Positions 1-8,523 of a stretch of 64,000 bases of DNA are shown one piece after another. The position numbers were made by a program, and so were the translations under genes. Within the stretch, counting starts at the first letter, position 1; the number at the start of each line of letters is the position of its first letter. Under the pieces are notes generated by a model. The model had not been told where the DNA came from and ran no database searches. It saw nothing but the letters and a program-made list of their open reading frames with translations. Source of the DNA: Methylovirgula sp963708155 (GTDB taxonomy: Bacteria; Pseudomonadota; Alphaproteobacteria; Rhizobiales; Beijerinckiaceae); NCBI GenBank assembly GCA_963708155.1, contig OY970183.1:434001-498000 (forward strand), written 5' to 3'.

Positions 1-495
1 CGCACGGCCTTCGCCGAAGCCCTGCAGGACGAACTCGGCGATCTCGCCAGTTTCGACATTCCGACCGGCGGCCTCGCCTTCTGGGTGCGCTTCGCCGACG
101 ATTTCGATCTCGGCAAGTTGGAGCAGCGGCGGCCGCGGGGCGCGCCGCAATTCCTGACGAGCGCGCAATGCGCCGTCGGCGCCAAGGCCAAACCCGCCGC
201 CCGCCTCGGTTTCGCAAGTCTCGACGCGCACGAGATGCAGACGACGATCGAGAGGCTACAGGGAGGCGGTGGAGGAGGCAGCGGGGCGGTAAAGGCTGTT
301 TTTATTTCGCCGCAGGGCGCTCGGAATTGGCGAAAAAATTCACGCTGGAAGACCAGCCAGCCAAACAATATCATGGCCGCAAGGACGATCAGCGAACCCA
401 CTGCCGCGAGAGGATTGCCCACTGCAATCCCACTCATCAACATGGCGACACCGAGCGTCAGGATGACCGTTCCCGCGATCCAGACGCAGACCTGA
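1..495 (+). CDS. MocR/PLP-aminotransferase-type regulator, C-terminal end (partial)
   Basis: Only the last part of this gene is in the window; its start lies before base 1. The first ~85 codons resemble the C-terminal subdomain of MocR/GntR-type regulators with a fold-type-I PLP aminotransferase domain: a GGLAFWVRF strand followed by a PAARLGFASLDAHEM segment just before the end. MocR proteins usually control PLP- or amino-acid-related genes, but the target cannot be judged here. The frame stays open to 495, but after the Gly-rich GGGGGGSG stretch (about 265-285) it no longer looks like the family and it overlaps the opposite-strand gene. One base fewer near 283 would end the protein at a TAA near 290, so the natural stop is probably there. 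Family assignment is moderate because only the tail is visible. Confidence 0.55.
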   Translation, partial: RTAFAEALQDELGDLASFDIPTGGLAFWVRFADDFDLGKLEQRRPRGAPQFLTSAQCAVGAKAKPAARLGFASLDAHEMQTTIERLQGGGGGGSGAVKAVFISPQGARNWRKNSRWKTSQPNNIMAARTISEPTAARGLPTAIPLINMATPSVRMTVPAIQTQT

Positions 496-700
496 ACCAG
501 CGCGATCCGGCTTTGATCAAGAGCCGGATGCAGGTGATAAAAATCCCGATCAGAAACAAGGACACCCACCCAAGAAGGTTCAAATGGGCATGTGCCGGCA
601 TAGTCACGTGGTTCTCCGAGATGCCCATGATGAGACCCCAGGCCATGCCGGTTACGGCGGCGATGACGGCGGCGAGAAAGCTCAGCGATGACGCTTTCAT
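302..700 (-). CDS. small four-helix membrane protein (frame broken)
   Basis: The start ATG at 700 follows a strong purine-rich ribosome site (GGGGAGGAG). The protein has about four membrane segments: LSFLAAVIAAVTG, LLGWVSLFLIGIF, VWIAGTVILTLGV and LIVLAAMILFGWLVF. Between the first two is the histidine-bearing motif HAHLNLLGW, which recalls haem-copper-oxidase-like and NnrS-like membrane proteins; this is a resemblance only. As written the frame leaves the family at about 547, inside a run of five T on the coding strand. One more T gives FYHLHPAL and a good third and fourth helix. A second slip in the T6 run near 335 would end the protein at the TAA at 302-304. Expected length is about 130 residues. 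It converges with the MocR-type gene. Function unknown. Confidence 0.55.
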
Positions 701-931
701 ATCTCCTCCCCTCGGCAATAGATTTCTTGAATGGCCACAACCCTATCCCCAGGCAGGATTTACGCAAGGGGCATCCTTGGCAGTTCCAAACGCGCACTTT
801 GGCTGTTGAAATTCTGTCCCTGCGCTCATGGCCGCTTTCTAAGCCTACGGCGAATCGCGGAATGCGCCATCACCGCGCGATTTGAGATAACTCGCCTACC
901 TGCCGCTTAGGGCGATCGAATATGGTCGTGT

Positions 932-2025
932 ATGAGAGAATTTTCTGCCGCCACGAATGGGTATCTGCTCGTCAGCGTGGCAACGGTGGCGATCTTCTGG
1001 CGCTGGGGACCGCAGCTTTTTGCCGGGCTGTCCAATCCGTTCTGGCTCGCCTTTATCTTTCTCTGGCTGTTTGCCGTCATCCTCGCGTCGGCGCTCGCCG
1101 TGGTGCGCCATGCCGATGCGCTGGCGGGCCGGCTTGGCGAGCCCTATGGCACGCTGATCTGACCCTCTCCGTCACCGCGGTCGAGGTGATGAGCATTTCG
1201 GCGGTGATGCTGCACGGCGCCAACAATCCGACGCTGGTGCGCGACACGCTGTTCGCGGTCATCATGATCATCCTCAACGGATGGTCGGCCTGTCGCTTCT
1301 CGTCGGCGGCCTGCGCCACTCCGAACAGCACTACAATCTGCAAGGGGCGAACGCTTTTCTCGGCGTCATCATTCCGCTCGCGGTTTTCAGCCTCATCATG
1401 CCGAATTTCACCCAGACCACGCCGGGCCCGCGCTTGTCGGCGGCATCAGGAGATTTTTCTGATCGTCATATCCGCGGGGCTTTATTGCGCGTTCCTTCTG
1501 ATGCAGACCGGACGGCATCGCGGCTTCTTCACCCTCGGCGACGAACCGATCGAACATTTCGCCGCAGTGCGCGAGCCGATCTTTCCGCACGCCGTGCTGC
1601 TTGTCGCCTATATGGTCCCGGTCGTTTCACTGGCCGAAAAGCTGGCGCATCCGATCGATTATCTCGTCGAGACCTTGCACTTCCCCGACCAGCTCGGCGG
1701 ACTTCTCATCGCGCTGCTCGTTGCAACGCCCGAGGGCGTCGGCGCGGCGAAAGCGGCGCTGCGCAATCAACTGCAGAGATCGATGAACATCTTCCTCGGC
1801 TCGGTGCTCGCCACCATCGGCCTTACCGTGCCGGCGATGATCGCCGTGAGCCATATCACCGGCCACAGCATCGACCTCGGAATCGAGCATACCGATTACG
1901 TGTTGCTGCTGCTGACCCTCGCCGTGAGCGTCGTCACCTTTGCCAGTGGCCGCACCAACATTCTGCAGGGCATCGTGCACCTGCTCTTATTCGTGTCCTA
2001 TGTGCTGCTGCTGCTCGAAAACTGA
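932..2025 (+). CDS. chaA: ChaA/CAX-type calcium (sodium, potassium)/proton antiporter, three frame breaks
   Basis: Pieced together over three frames, this encodes about 360 residues, the normal length for ChaA, an inner-membrane cation/H+ antiporter. The N-terminal piece (from ATG 932) carries two helices. The middle carries the first alpha-repeat (SAVMLHGANNPTLVRDT), and the end carries the second (LLVATPEGVGAAKAALRNQ) plus the final helices ending in VLLLLEN. The acidic residues of these repeats form the cation site in this superfamily. Breaks lie near 1155, 1278 and 1432. No stop interrupts the third piece, which runs to 2025. The pieces abut without loss of conserved sequence, so I read it as one gene with sequence errors, but a decaying gene cannot be excluded. 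It converges with the cytochrome gene downstream. Confidence 0.72.
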
Positions 2026-3049
2026 TCGCGGGTTGGCGAGGCCTCAATCTCGCGTTCCGCACCTTCTGCGCGGCTTTGAGGCGGGCAATTTCCGCGCGGA
2101 TCGGCATGAACGGTCCGTACTTATGTTGCGTCTCGGGGAAATGGTCGGCATAGGGGCCATACGGCGCATCGACCGGCTTGGCCAAAAGGTCGGTCGAGAA
2201 ATCACGCGCAAGTCCCGATTTCGTCGGACGCGGCTGTAACTCGACATAGGCCGCGACATCCCAGCCTCGACAAACGAAAGCATCGGCGCCGCATGCGTCG
2301 CGCCGGGCGGCATGTTGGCATAAGCGAAATTTGCGAGCGTGATGATCCGCGCCATTGCCGGCGCCATCGTTGAAGCTTTCCTTGCCCCAAAGCGGTGGAA
2401 CAACATAGCCCGAAGCGAGCGCCTTCGGATTCGCTGCGATCCCCACGCCGTCGGCTTGGTGGCAACCGGCGCAGACGCGCGCATAGACCACCTTGCCATG
2501 TACAGGGTCCGCGGCGCGATCGAGTTCTGGGACCCGCCCGGACCGATCGTAAGGCACCTGCTTGTCCAAGGGTATGTTTGAGGAAAGAAATTTGACGTAG
2601 GCGGCAAGCGCCTGCATGGCAGGCGCATCAACCGGCAGCCGCCGGCCGTTCATGCTGCGGGTCATACAGGAATTGATGCGGTCTTCGATCGAGATATCCG
2701 TGCCCGATCGGGCACTGTAGCGGGGAAAATCGCTATAAAGTCCAACGAGTGGCAGGCCGGATGTCTTCGTGCCCGCTTCGAGATGGCAATCGCCGCATGC
2801 AAGATCATTTCCGGCGTAACGCTTCGCCAGATCGACGACGAAGGGGCCGATATAAGCATAGGTTTGTTGATAGCGCTTGTCCCAGACGCACTTGTCGGCG
2901 AAATCGGCCATCGTCGTACCGGCCGTAGTCGAAGCAACGATCGTCGCCCAAAAGACCGGGGCGAAATTTCTTGCCGTGATCTCCAAGGCGACGAGCACCG
3001 AGCCGCCGAAAAGCACGGTTCCGGCGAGATAACCCCAATTCAACGTCAT
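1934..3049 (-). CDS. TsdA-like dihaem cytochrome c, joined in frame to a COG4705-like N-terminus
   Basis: The body resembles the thiosulfate-dehydrogenase (TsdA) family of periplasmic dihaem cytochromes. There is a first haem motif CGDCH in KRYAGNDLACGDCHLEAG, then EDRINSCMTRSMNGRRLPVD, then a second haem motif CAGCH. C-terminal family blocks are PPGATHAAPML and KPVDAPYGPYADHFPE. The last blocks sit in other frames, so breaks are needed near 2380 and 2265. The natural stop is uncertain, and the open frame overruns into chaA. Instead of a signal peptide, the ORF begins with about 50 residues of a different membrane protein (WATIVASTTAGTTMADFAD), fused at about 2885. TsdA couples thiosulfate to tetrathionate oxidation; the substrate here is inferred from similarity only. 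The fusion may be a deletion or an assembly join. Confidence 0.6.
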   Translation of the reverse strand: MTLNWGYLAGTVLFGGSVLVALEITARNFAPVFWATIVASTTAGTTMADFADKCVWDKRYQQTYAYIGPFVVDLAKRYAGNDLACGDCHLEAGTKTSGLPLVGLYSDFPRYSARSGTDISIEDRINSCMTRSMNGRRLPVDAPAMQALAAYVKFLSSNIPLDKQVPYDRSGRVPELDRAADPVHGKVVYARVCAGCHQADGVGIAANPKALASGYVVPPLWGKESFNDGAGNGADHHARKFRLCQHAARRDACGADAFVCRGWDVAAYVELQPRPTKSGLARDFSTDLLAKPVDAPYGPYADHFPETQHKYGPFMPIRAEIARLKAAQKVRNARLRPRQPAISFRAAAAHRTRIRAGARCPAECWCGHWQR

Positions 3050-3140
3050 GGTGACAGTTCGCCGCCGGTTTCCCGAGCGTCGTTGCGGCGATCTCGATGA
3101 TCCAGAAGACGAGCGTGACGGCGGGAACTTTGCTCGCCAC
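2880..3140 (-). pseudogene. COG4705-like membrane protein, N-terminal fragment
   Basis: A GTG at 3140 starts MASKVPAVTLVFWIIEIAATTLG, which continues after small frame breaks (about 3070 and 3050) as ETGGELS, then LNWGYLAGTVLFGGSVLVA and FWATIVASTTAGTTMADFAD. This is the opening of the COG4705 family of uncharacterised four-repeat membrane proteins. Those proteins normally go on for about 200 more residues with further repeats. Here the match stops at FADK and the frame runs straight into the TsdA-like cytochrome. It lies 21 bases after the inferred dusA stop. I call it a fragment because most of the family length is missing. It would supply three membrane helices if it were translated as part of the cytochrome. 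Confidence 0.5.
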
Positions 3141-3161
3141 TGTATCGCTCAGTCTCTCTGC

Positions 3162-4132
3162 TCATTCGGCGGCCTCTTCGCCGGGTTCGCACGAAGTTCA
3201 TCGCCTCGCGGAGCACTCGGCTCCCGCGCCCGGCTTTACCGCCTCGGTCGCCAAATGGCGGCGGAAGGCACGCGCGCCCGGCAGAGCCGTTGAACAGGCC
3301 GAGCACATGCCGCGTCATCGCGGCAAGCGGCACGCCTTCGGCCAGGCGCGCCTCGACATAGGGAATAAAGGCCTCGACGCGCCGCTTGGCGGCTCGCGGC
3401 AGGCGCTGCGTCGCCGAAGAAGACCGGATCGACATCGAGCAGCAGCGCCGGGTCCTGATAGGCGGCGCGGCCGATCATCACGCCGTCGACATGCGCGCAG
3501 TTCCGCTGCATCTGCGGTCGATGTCGGTCGAGGCCGCCATTGAGCATGATCGGCACATCGGGAAATTCGCGCTTCAGCGCGTACACGCAGAGCATAATCG
3601 AGCGGCGGAACGTCGCGGTTCTCCGCGGCGACAGACCCTTGAGCCAGGCCTTGCGCGCATGGACGATGAGCGCATCGGCACCGGCGGCGACCACGCGCCG
3701 CGGCGAAGATCGCACAGAGGTCTCCGGGTCCTGATCGTCGACGCCGATCCGGCATTTCACCGTCACCGGGATCGCACACCGCGCTTTCATCGCGGCGACG
3801 CAATCGGCGACAAGCTCGGGCTCGCGCATCAGGCAGGCGCCGAAAGCGCCGCTCTGCACGCGGTCCGACGGGCAACCGACGTTGAGATTGATCTCGTCAT
3901 AGCCGAAGTCGGCGGCGATCGCGCGCCGCCTCCGCGAGCTCGGCGGGCTCCGAGCCGCCAAGCTGCAGCGCCACCGGATGTTCGCGCCGGATCGAAGCCG
4001 AGCAGCCGCTCGCGGTCGCCGCGGAGGATCGCCGCGGCCGTCACCATCTCGGTATAGAGCAGCGCACGGCGCGTCAGCTGGCGATGGAAGACACCGGCAA
4101 TGCCGGTCCGTCCAATCCATCATCGGCGCGAT
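3162..4132 (-). CDS. dusA: tRNA-dihydrouridine synthase A (several frame breaks)
   Basis: DusA is an FMN enzyme that reduces uridines in the tRNA D-loop. Recognisable blocks occur in order across three frames: APMMDWTDRHCR near the start, MVTAAAILRGDRERLLGFD, the core DEINLNVGCPSDRVQSGAFGAC, and VPVTVKCRIGVDDQD-like text. Then come DALIVHARKAWLKGLSP, VPIMLNGGLDRH, DGVMIGRAAYQDPALL and the tail AMTRHVLGLFNGSAG. The NVGCPS cysteine is the catalytic proton donor of the family, and the LSP/ENR region is DusA-type. At least five single-base breaks are needed (about 4100, 3950, 3710, 3590 and 3260). The inferred stop is at 3162-3164, after a PGEEAAE tail. The exact start is unclear because the frame also breaks just upstream of MMDWTDRH. 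Identity is secure; the reading frame is not. Confidence 0.8.
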
Positions 4133-4410
4133 GCGAAGCGCAGGCTCGGCTTGATTTCGGTGTGCACTACCTCGGCTCGTCCACAGGGAGAATGTCCCAG
4201 CCTATATCAGGCGCCCTTTTTATTCGCCAGAATATCGGCACACGGAGAGCAAGGCGCCTCTCGGGTCTGTGACCGCTGCGTGGCCGAAAAGCGACGGCAA
4301 TGGCATATCGCCTGCTGCTATCGCTGCGGGAGCGAGGCGACCATGTAATCGCGTGCCATTTCAGGACAGAGGCACGTCATAAACGCTCGGGCCCAGTGGC
4401 GGGGACGAAA

Positions 4411-5019
4411 ATGAGACAGCAAGCAACGCGCGAGCTTCTTGCCTATTGGAACAGGTTGCGCGGCGCGCGGCCGGCGCCAGATCGCGCCGAGATAGATCTG
4501 GCAGCGATTCGCGGCTCGCTCGCGGATTTGTTCGTGCTCGATCTCGATGCCGCCCGTCAATTTCCGTTCCTGATGGCTGGCACGCGCCTCAATGCCTTCT
4601 TTTGTGCGGAATTGCTCGGCCGGTCTTTCCTCAGCCTCTGGGCGCCCCAGGACGCGCGCGCGATTGCCGCGGGTCTGCTGACGGTGGTCGATTCCGCCTG
4701 CCCCATCATCGCCGCGAGCGCCGCGCATCCGGAAGGCTATCGCGATGCCGACATAGAGATTCTTCTTCTTCCGTTACGGCATGCCGGCCTTTCGCAAGCG
4801 CGCATTCTCGGCCTAGCGACGCCGGCCGTGCAGCCGCCCTGGGCAGGCCTGCTGCCTGTTCCTCACCTTGCGTTACGTGCCATGCGCACAGTCGAGGCCG
4901 AAATCGGATGGGCGCGTCCGGCCAATACATCGCTCTTTCCGGATACACCGCACGTATGGAACGCACACAGGCCTGCAGATATTCGCGGCCATCTGCGCAT
5001 CTTTGACGGCGGAAAATAG
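4411..5019 (+). CDS. PAS_5-family PAS domain protein
   Basis: A 202-residue protein made almost entirely of one PAS domain of the PAS_5 type common in Hyphomicrobiales. The opening YWNRLRGARPAPDRAEID is the typical N-terminal signature, followed by the strand LADLFVLDLDAARQFPFLMAGTRL and a helix near LLGRSFLSLWAPQDAR. I chose the ATG at 4411, preceded by GGGGACG, because the longer open frame from 4300 has no family similarity. There is no output domain, so it may act as a sensor subunit or adaptor; the ligand is unknown. A PilZ protein follows on the same strand 105 bases downstream, a pairing I recall from related genomes and which may link it to c-di-GMP control. Confidence 0.75.
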   Translation: MRQQATRELLAYWNRLRGARPAPDRAEIDLAAIRGSLADLFVLDLDAARQFPFLMAGTRLNAFFCAELLGRSFLSLWAPQDARAIAAGLLTVVDSACPIIAASAAHPEGYRDADIEILLLPLRHAGLSQARILGLATPAVQPPWAGLLPVPHLALRAMRTVEAEIGWARPANTSLFPDTPHVWNAHRPADIRGHLRIFDGGK

Positions 5020-5034
5020 CGATTTTCCGCTATT
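5015..5034 (+). terminator. hairpin at the end of the PAS_5 gene
   Basis: AATAGCG (5015-5021) pairs perfectly with CGCTATT (5028-5034) across a six-base loop. It overlaps the stop codon of the PAS_5 gene and is followed by a T-rich stretch (TCTCTGTTTT). It could act as an intrinsic terminator or attenuate read-through into the PilZ gene. The stem is short and A/T-containing, so the call is tentative. Confidence 0.35.
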
Positions 5035-5124
5035 ATCTCTGTTTTCCTCGTCCAAAGATAAGGCTGCGTTAACCCGCTGCGCCAATGCTAAGCTGTCTCT
5101 CGTGTCCGAGAGTCAGGTTAACAG

Positions 5125-5730
5125 ATGGCAGCCAAGCTCAAGATACAACCCAAATTTGCTGAACGGCGGCGCCACGCGCGCGTCGACGTCAAGCTGCTTG
5201 GCCGTTATATGCTCGCCGATCGGCGGGAATTCCCCTGTCAGACAGTCAACATGTCGCCGGGTGGTCTTTCGATCGATGCACCGGTCCGCGGCGACATCGG
5301 CGAGCGGGTCGTGGTTTATCTCGACCAGCTCGGCCGCGTCGAAGGCAGAATCGCCCGCCATACGGAGCGCGGCTTCGCGATCCAGATGACGATGCCGCTC
5401 TCGAAGCGCGAAAAGATCGCCAATCAGCTGACCTGGTTGCTCAATCGCGATACGCTGGGCGGCACGGAAAATCGCAGCCATGAGCGGATCATTCCGCTGC
5501 GTCTGCGCTCGATCCTGCGGATCGACGGCGATAATGAGCATATCGTGCAGTTGATCGACGTTTCGGTTTCCGGCGCCGCAGTTTCAACATCGGCCAAACC
5601 CGCCCTCGGCACCAAGCTCAAGCTCGGCCAGACGCCCGGAGAGGTCGTACGCCATTTCGAAGGTGGCTTTGCGGTGCGCTTCGACGAGTTGATTCCCGTC
5701 GACAAATTCGACGAGAACATCAAGCTTTGA
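5125..5730 (+). CDS. tandem PilZ-domain protein
   Basis: A 201-residue soluble protein with two PilZ-like domains. The first (about residues 12-90) has the c-di-GMP motifs: RRRHAR at 14-19 (RxxxR type) and NMSPGG at about 47-52 (N/DxSxxG). The second (about 118-195) keeps DVSVSG but has HERIIPLRLRS in place of a clean RxxxR, so it may be a degenerate, structural domain. PilZ proteins bind c-di-GMP and relay it to motility, polysaccharide or surface systems; the partner is not evident here. It follows the PAS_5 gene, and its 3' end overlaps the convergent carbonic-anhydrase-like gene by 11 bases. Confidence 0.82.
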   Translation: MAAKLKIQPKFAERRRHARVDVKLLGRYMLADRREFPCQTVNMSPGGLSIDAPVRGDIGERVVVYLDQLGRVEGRIARHTERGFAIQMTMPLSKREKIANQLTWLLNRDTLGGTENRSHERIIPLRLRSILRIDGDNEHIVQLIDVSVSGAAVSTSAKPALGTKLKLGQTPGEVVRHFEGGFAVRFDELIPVDKFDENIKL

Positions 5731-6268
5731 TGGGTTGCCGCTCCCCGCGAGCCGGCGCCAGACTGCGCGCGTAGCGCCGCGCATTGGCGATGTAGCCTGC
5801 CGCGCTTTCACGCAATTTGCCGATCTCCGACTCCGTCAACTCGCGCACCATACGCGCCGGTGCGCCGAGGATCAGCGAATTGTCGGGATAGGCCTTGCCT
5901 TCGGACAGCAGCGAATTGGCGCCGACGAGGCAATTGCGGCCGACATTGGCGCCGTTGAGAACGGTGACGCCCATGCCGATCAGCGTATTGGCGCCGATGA
6001 GACAACCGTGCAGGATCGCCCGATGGCCGATCGTGCAGCCCTCGCCCACTTCCAGCGGATAGCCAAGATCGGTATGGAGGACGGCGCCATCCTGGATATT
6101 TGTACGCGGGCCGATGCTGATCTTCTCATTGTCGCCGCGCAGCACGGCTCCGAACCAGACCGAAGCGTCAATGCCGATCTGGACATGTCCGATCACGTGC
6201 GCGTCGGGCGCGATCCAGACGCCGGCAGCAAGGCGCGGCAATACATCGTCGAGCGCATAGAGAGGCAT
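5720..6268 (-). CDS. gamma-carbonic-anhydrase-family hexapeptide protein (PaaY/YrdA type)
   Basis: A 182-residue left-handed beta-helix protein. The central hexapeptide repeats run from AAGVWIAPDAHVIGHVQIG to LGAPARMVREL. Putative metal ligands lie in HTDLGYPLEVGEG (His about 66) and IGHRAILHGC (His about 83 and 88), the pattern of trimeric gamma-class carbonic anhydrases. QDGAVLHTD is a family hallmark. Many members of this subgroup have weak or no CO2 hydratase activity, so the reaction is an inference. It is transcribed in the same direction as the DUF3126 gene upstream (gap 40 bases), and the two may be cotranscribed. Length is typical. Confidence 0.85.
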   Translation of the reverse strand: MPLYALDDVLPRLAAGVWIAPDAHVIGHVQIGIDASVWFGAVLRGDNEKISIGPRTNIQDGAVLHTDLGYPLEVGEGCTIGHRAILHGCLIGANTLIGMGVTVLNGANVGRNCLVGANSLLSEGKAYPDNSLILGAPARMVRELTESEIGKLRESAAGYIANARRYARSLAPARGERQPIKA

Positions 6269-6308
6269 AATCTATTCCTCGCCAGCCAGGCGAATGGGAG
6301 ACGCAGCG

Positions 6309-6704
6309 TCAGAAATCTTCCAGATCGAAATCCAGAATCGCGACCTGCAGCGTGAAGCTGCGGCCCTTGGGATCGTCTTGGGAGATGACGCCGAGATAAT
6401 CGTCGCCGGAATTGAGTTCGACGGAATCGTTTTTCTTCGGACGCGGCAGGATGCGCAATTTGTCGTTCTCGAACAATCGCCGCAGATAGTCTTGCAAAAC
6501 AGGGCGTTCGACCGGGATTTTCAGCTCAAGCGCAAAGGAGCGATCGCCGTCCTCGTCGTCGACGGAGATCGTGGCGATGCTGCGCTCGCCGAGATAAACT
6601 TCGGCGTCGTCGGGATTGCGCTTGGCCTGGACGACTTTGAGGTTTTGATTCCCAAAAGCCTGACGCAGGAAGCCCTGCAACTTATGCAGCTCGACCTTAT
6701 CCAA
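6309..6704 (-). CDS. DUF3126 protein with two tandem copies of the domain
   Basis: This is a 131-residue protein. DUF3126 proteins are usually about 65-75 residues, a single small alpha/beta unit. Here the second half (about residues 66-131: LQDYLRRLF, LPRPKKNDSVEL, YLGVI) looks like a complete canonical DUF3126. The first half (about 1-65: LQGFLRQAFGNQNLKVV, DDAEVYLGERSIATI) is a diverged copy with the same element order. The DEDGDRSF block matches in position with DDPKGRSF. Function is unknown; the family is largely confined to alphaproteobacteria. It sits between cysE (89 bases upstream) and the gamma-carbonic-anhydrase-like gene, all on the minus strand. Confidence 0.8.
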   Translation of the reverse strand: MDKVELHKLQGFLRQAFGNQNLKVVQAKRNPDDAEVYLGERSIATISVDDEDGDRSFALELKIPVERPVLQDYLRRLFENDKLRILPRPKKNDSVELNSGDDYLGVISQDDPKGRSFTLQVAILDFDLEDF

Positions 6705-6793
6705 AAATCAATTCTCCCGGCGCGGCCATTTGGTGCGCCGCAGCGCGACCTGCGAGCCCATTGCCAGAATTCGGAAATCACTGCAAGCCCGGC

Positions 6794-7627
6794 TCATCCG
6801 CGCGCCATTTTTGCGGCCAGAATCTGATCCATCGAGCGCGCTGGTTCGGCACAGCCGGCATCGCCGACCACTACCGCAGGAACGCCCGCCACTGTCGTTT
6901 TTGGCGGAACCGGCTGCAGAACCACAGAGCCAGCCGCGATCCGCGAGCAATGGCCGACCTCGATATTGCCGAGCACCTTGGCGCCAGCGCCGATCAGCAC
7001 GCCGTGGCGGATTTTCGGATGCCTGTCGCCGGCTTCCTTGCCGGTGCCACCCAAAGTGACGTCTTGGAGCAGCGATACATCGTCTTCGATGACCGCCGTG
7101 GAGCCGATGACGAGGCCGGTCGCATGATCGAGGAAAATACCCTTGCCGATTTTCGCGGCGGGATGGATGTCGGTCTGAAAAATTTCCGACGAACGGCTTT
7201 GCAGATAAAGCGCGAAATCGTAGCGGCCCTGATTCCACAAAGCGTGCGCGAGCCGATGTGTGGCCAGCGCCTGAAAGCCCTTGAAATACAGCAGCGGCTC
7301 GATCAGCCGTTTGCAGCTCGGATCACGATCGAGGAACGCCAGAATATCCGCCTCGAAAGCGGCATCGATCGCACCATCGCGAGCAACGATATCGGTGTAG
7401 GTCCGCCGGATTTGCTCGATCGAGATGGTCGTATCGCCAAGCCGCGAGGCGACGCGATAAATCACCGCGGCCTTGAGGCTTGGTTGCTCGAGCACGGCCG
7501 TCGTGACCAAGGCGGCGGTGCTCAAGTCGCGGTTGACCAGAGTCTCCGCCTCCTGGCGGATGCGCGCGAAGACCGAATCCGGTCTCCCGCGGCTCGCGCC
7601 GGCCAAGGACGATTTTGCCAAACTCAC
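6794..7627 (-). CDS. cysE: serine O-acetyltransferase
   Basis: CysE transfers acetyl from acetyl-CoA to L-serine, the first step of cysteine synthesis. The 277-residue product has the helical N-terminal domain (about 20-155, with LEQPSLKAAVIYRVASRLGD) followed by the left-handed beta-helix acetyltransferase domain. Catalytic-site text is DIHPAAKIGKGIFLDHATG, with the essential His in LDHATG, and GGTGKEAGDRHPKI, with the second active-site His. The C-terminal tail after VVVGDAG is where feedback inhibition and cysteine-synthase docking occur in this family. The frame is intact and the length normal. DUF3126 and the carbonic-anhydrase-like gene lie downstream on the same strand. Confidence 0.92.
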   Translation of the reverse strand: MSLAKSSLAGASRGRPDSVFARIRQEAETLVNRDLSTAALVTTAVLEQPSLKAAVIYRVASRLGDTTISIEQIRRTYTDIVARDGAIDAAFEADILAFLDRDPSCKRLIEPLLYFKGFQALATHRLAHALWNQGRYDFALYLQSRSSEIFQTDIHPAAKIGKGIFLDHATGLVIGSTAVIEDDVSLLQDVTLGGTGKEAGDRHPKIRHGVLIGAGAKVLGNIEVGHCSRIAAGSVVLQPVPPKTTVAGVPAVVVGDAGCAEPARSMDQILAAKMARG

Positions 7628-7746
7628 CCAAACCTCCGAAGAATATTCATCCCTTGTATCACGATTTCCCGAAGGTTTGCAGCCGCCAGGCGCGCCCCGG
7701 GCCCGCTCCGGGCCGGCTTTTCGTCCAAGATGAATGAGCGCATGAT

Positions 7747-8523
7747 TTAGGACCAGCGATTGAGGAAGGCTACGGCGGCCTTCTTGAAGGCGGCATCACC
7801 GACGCTGCGGTTGTGATCGCGGTCGGGGATCGCCAGAGCCTCTCCGGCCGGCAAGATCGCCGCGAGCGGCTGCGGATCGCCGGCAATATCGTCCTTGGTC
7901 CCGGCGGCGACGAGGACCGGATCGACGATCGCCGCGAGTTCGGCGCGGGTGAATTTCCGCCGTGCGCCGCGGGCGCAGGCCGCAAGGGCCTTCAGATCGC
8001 CTTTGGTCGTTTCGGCGAAAAGGCGGAAGGTCTTGCCCAGCCCCTCGCTCAAGTCGGCGGCAACGGGGGCCTCAAGCGCCTCGGCGATCGTCTCTCCGAG
8101 GCCCGCCGTCTCGAAAAGCTTGCTGCCGAGGCCGCCGAAGACGAAAGCGTTCGCCCGCTCCGGATAGGCGAGCGCGAAGGCGGTGGCGATCCGCGCGCCA
8201 AGCGAATAACCGATGATGTCGGCCGACGGAATGGCGAGGTGATCGAGGAGATTGCGCGCGTCCCCCGCCATCAGGTCGAGCGCGTAATCGCCGGGCCGGT
8301 AAAGCTTCTGGCTGCGACCATGGCCGCGGTTATCGAAGGCCACGACACGCCGGCCCGCGCCGTTCAACGTCTTCAACCATTGGGGAAAAACCCAGTTGAC
8401 GGCATGATTCGAGGCGAAACCGTGGATAAGCAGGACCGGGCGGCCGCTCTCGCCCTCTCCCGGCAGCGCGTCGATATAGGCGATCCGCACGCCCTGTGAC
8501 GAAAATTCCTGCATCTGCCGCAA
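7747..8523 (-). CDS. alpha/beta-hydrolase fold protein
   Basis: This is 258 residues, with LLIHGFASNH as the oxyanion-hole region and DNRGHGRS after strand 4. The nucleophile elbow is GYSLGA (Ser about 107), an acid lies in VAAGTKDDIAG, and the catalytic His is in DRDHNRS near the C-terminus. The triad Ser-Asp-His is therefore complete. Size and sequence resemble small soluble esterases or haloperoxidase-like hydrolases that are annotated without a known substrate. A downstream ATG (MQEFSSQGV, 9 bases in) is an equally good start. It lies 119 bases upstream of cysE on the same strand; cotranscription is possible but not shown. Confidence 0.8.
   Translation of the reverse strand: MRQMQEFSSQGVRIAYIDALPGEGESGRPVLLIHGFASNHAVNWVFPQWLKTLNGAGRRVVAFDNRGHGRSQKLYRPGDYALDLMAGDARNLLDHLAIPSADIIGYSLGARIATAFALAYPERANAFVFGGLGSKLFETAGLGETIAEALEAPVAADLSEGLGKTFRLFAETTKGDLKALAACARGARRKFTRAELAAIVDPVLVAAGTKDDIAGDPQPLAAILPAGEALAIPDRDHNRSVGDAAFKKAAVAFLNRWS

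Noticed and set aside
7700..7714. G+C-rich hairpin GGCCCG-CTC-CGGGCC followed by TTTT on the plus strand
   Set aside because: Both flanking genes are on the minus strand, so a plus-strand terminator has nothing to terminate. Likely chance.
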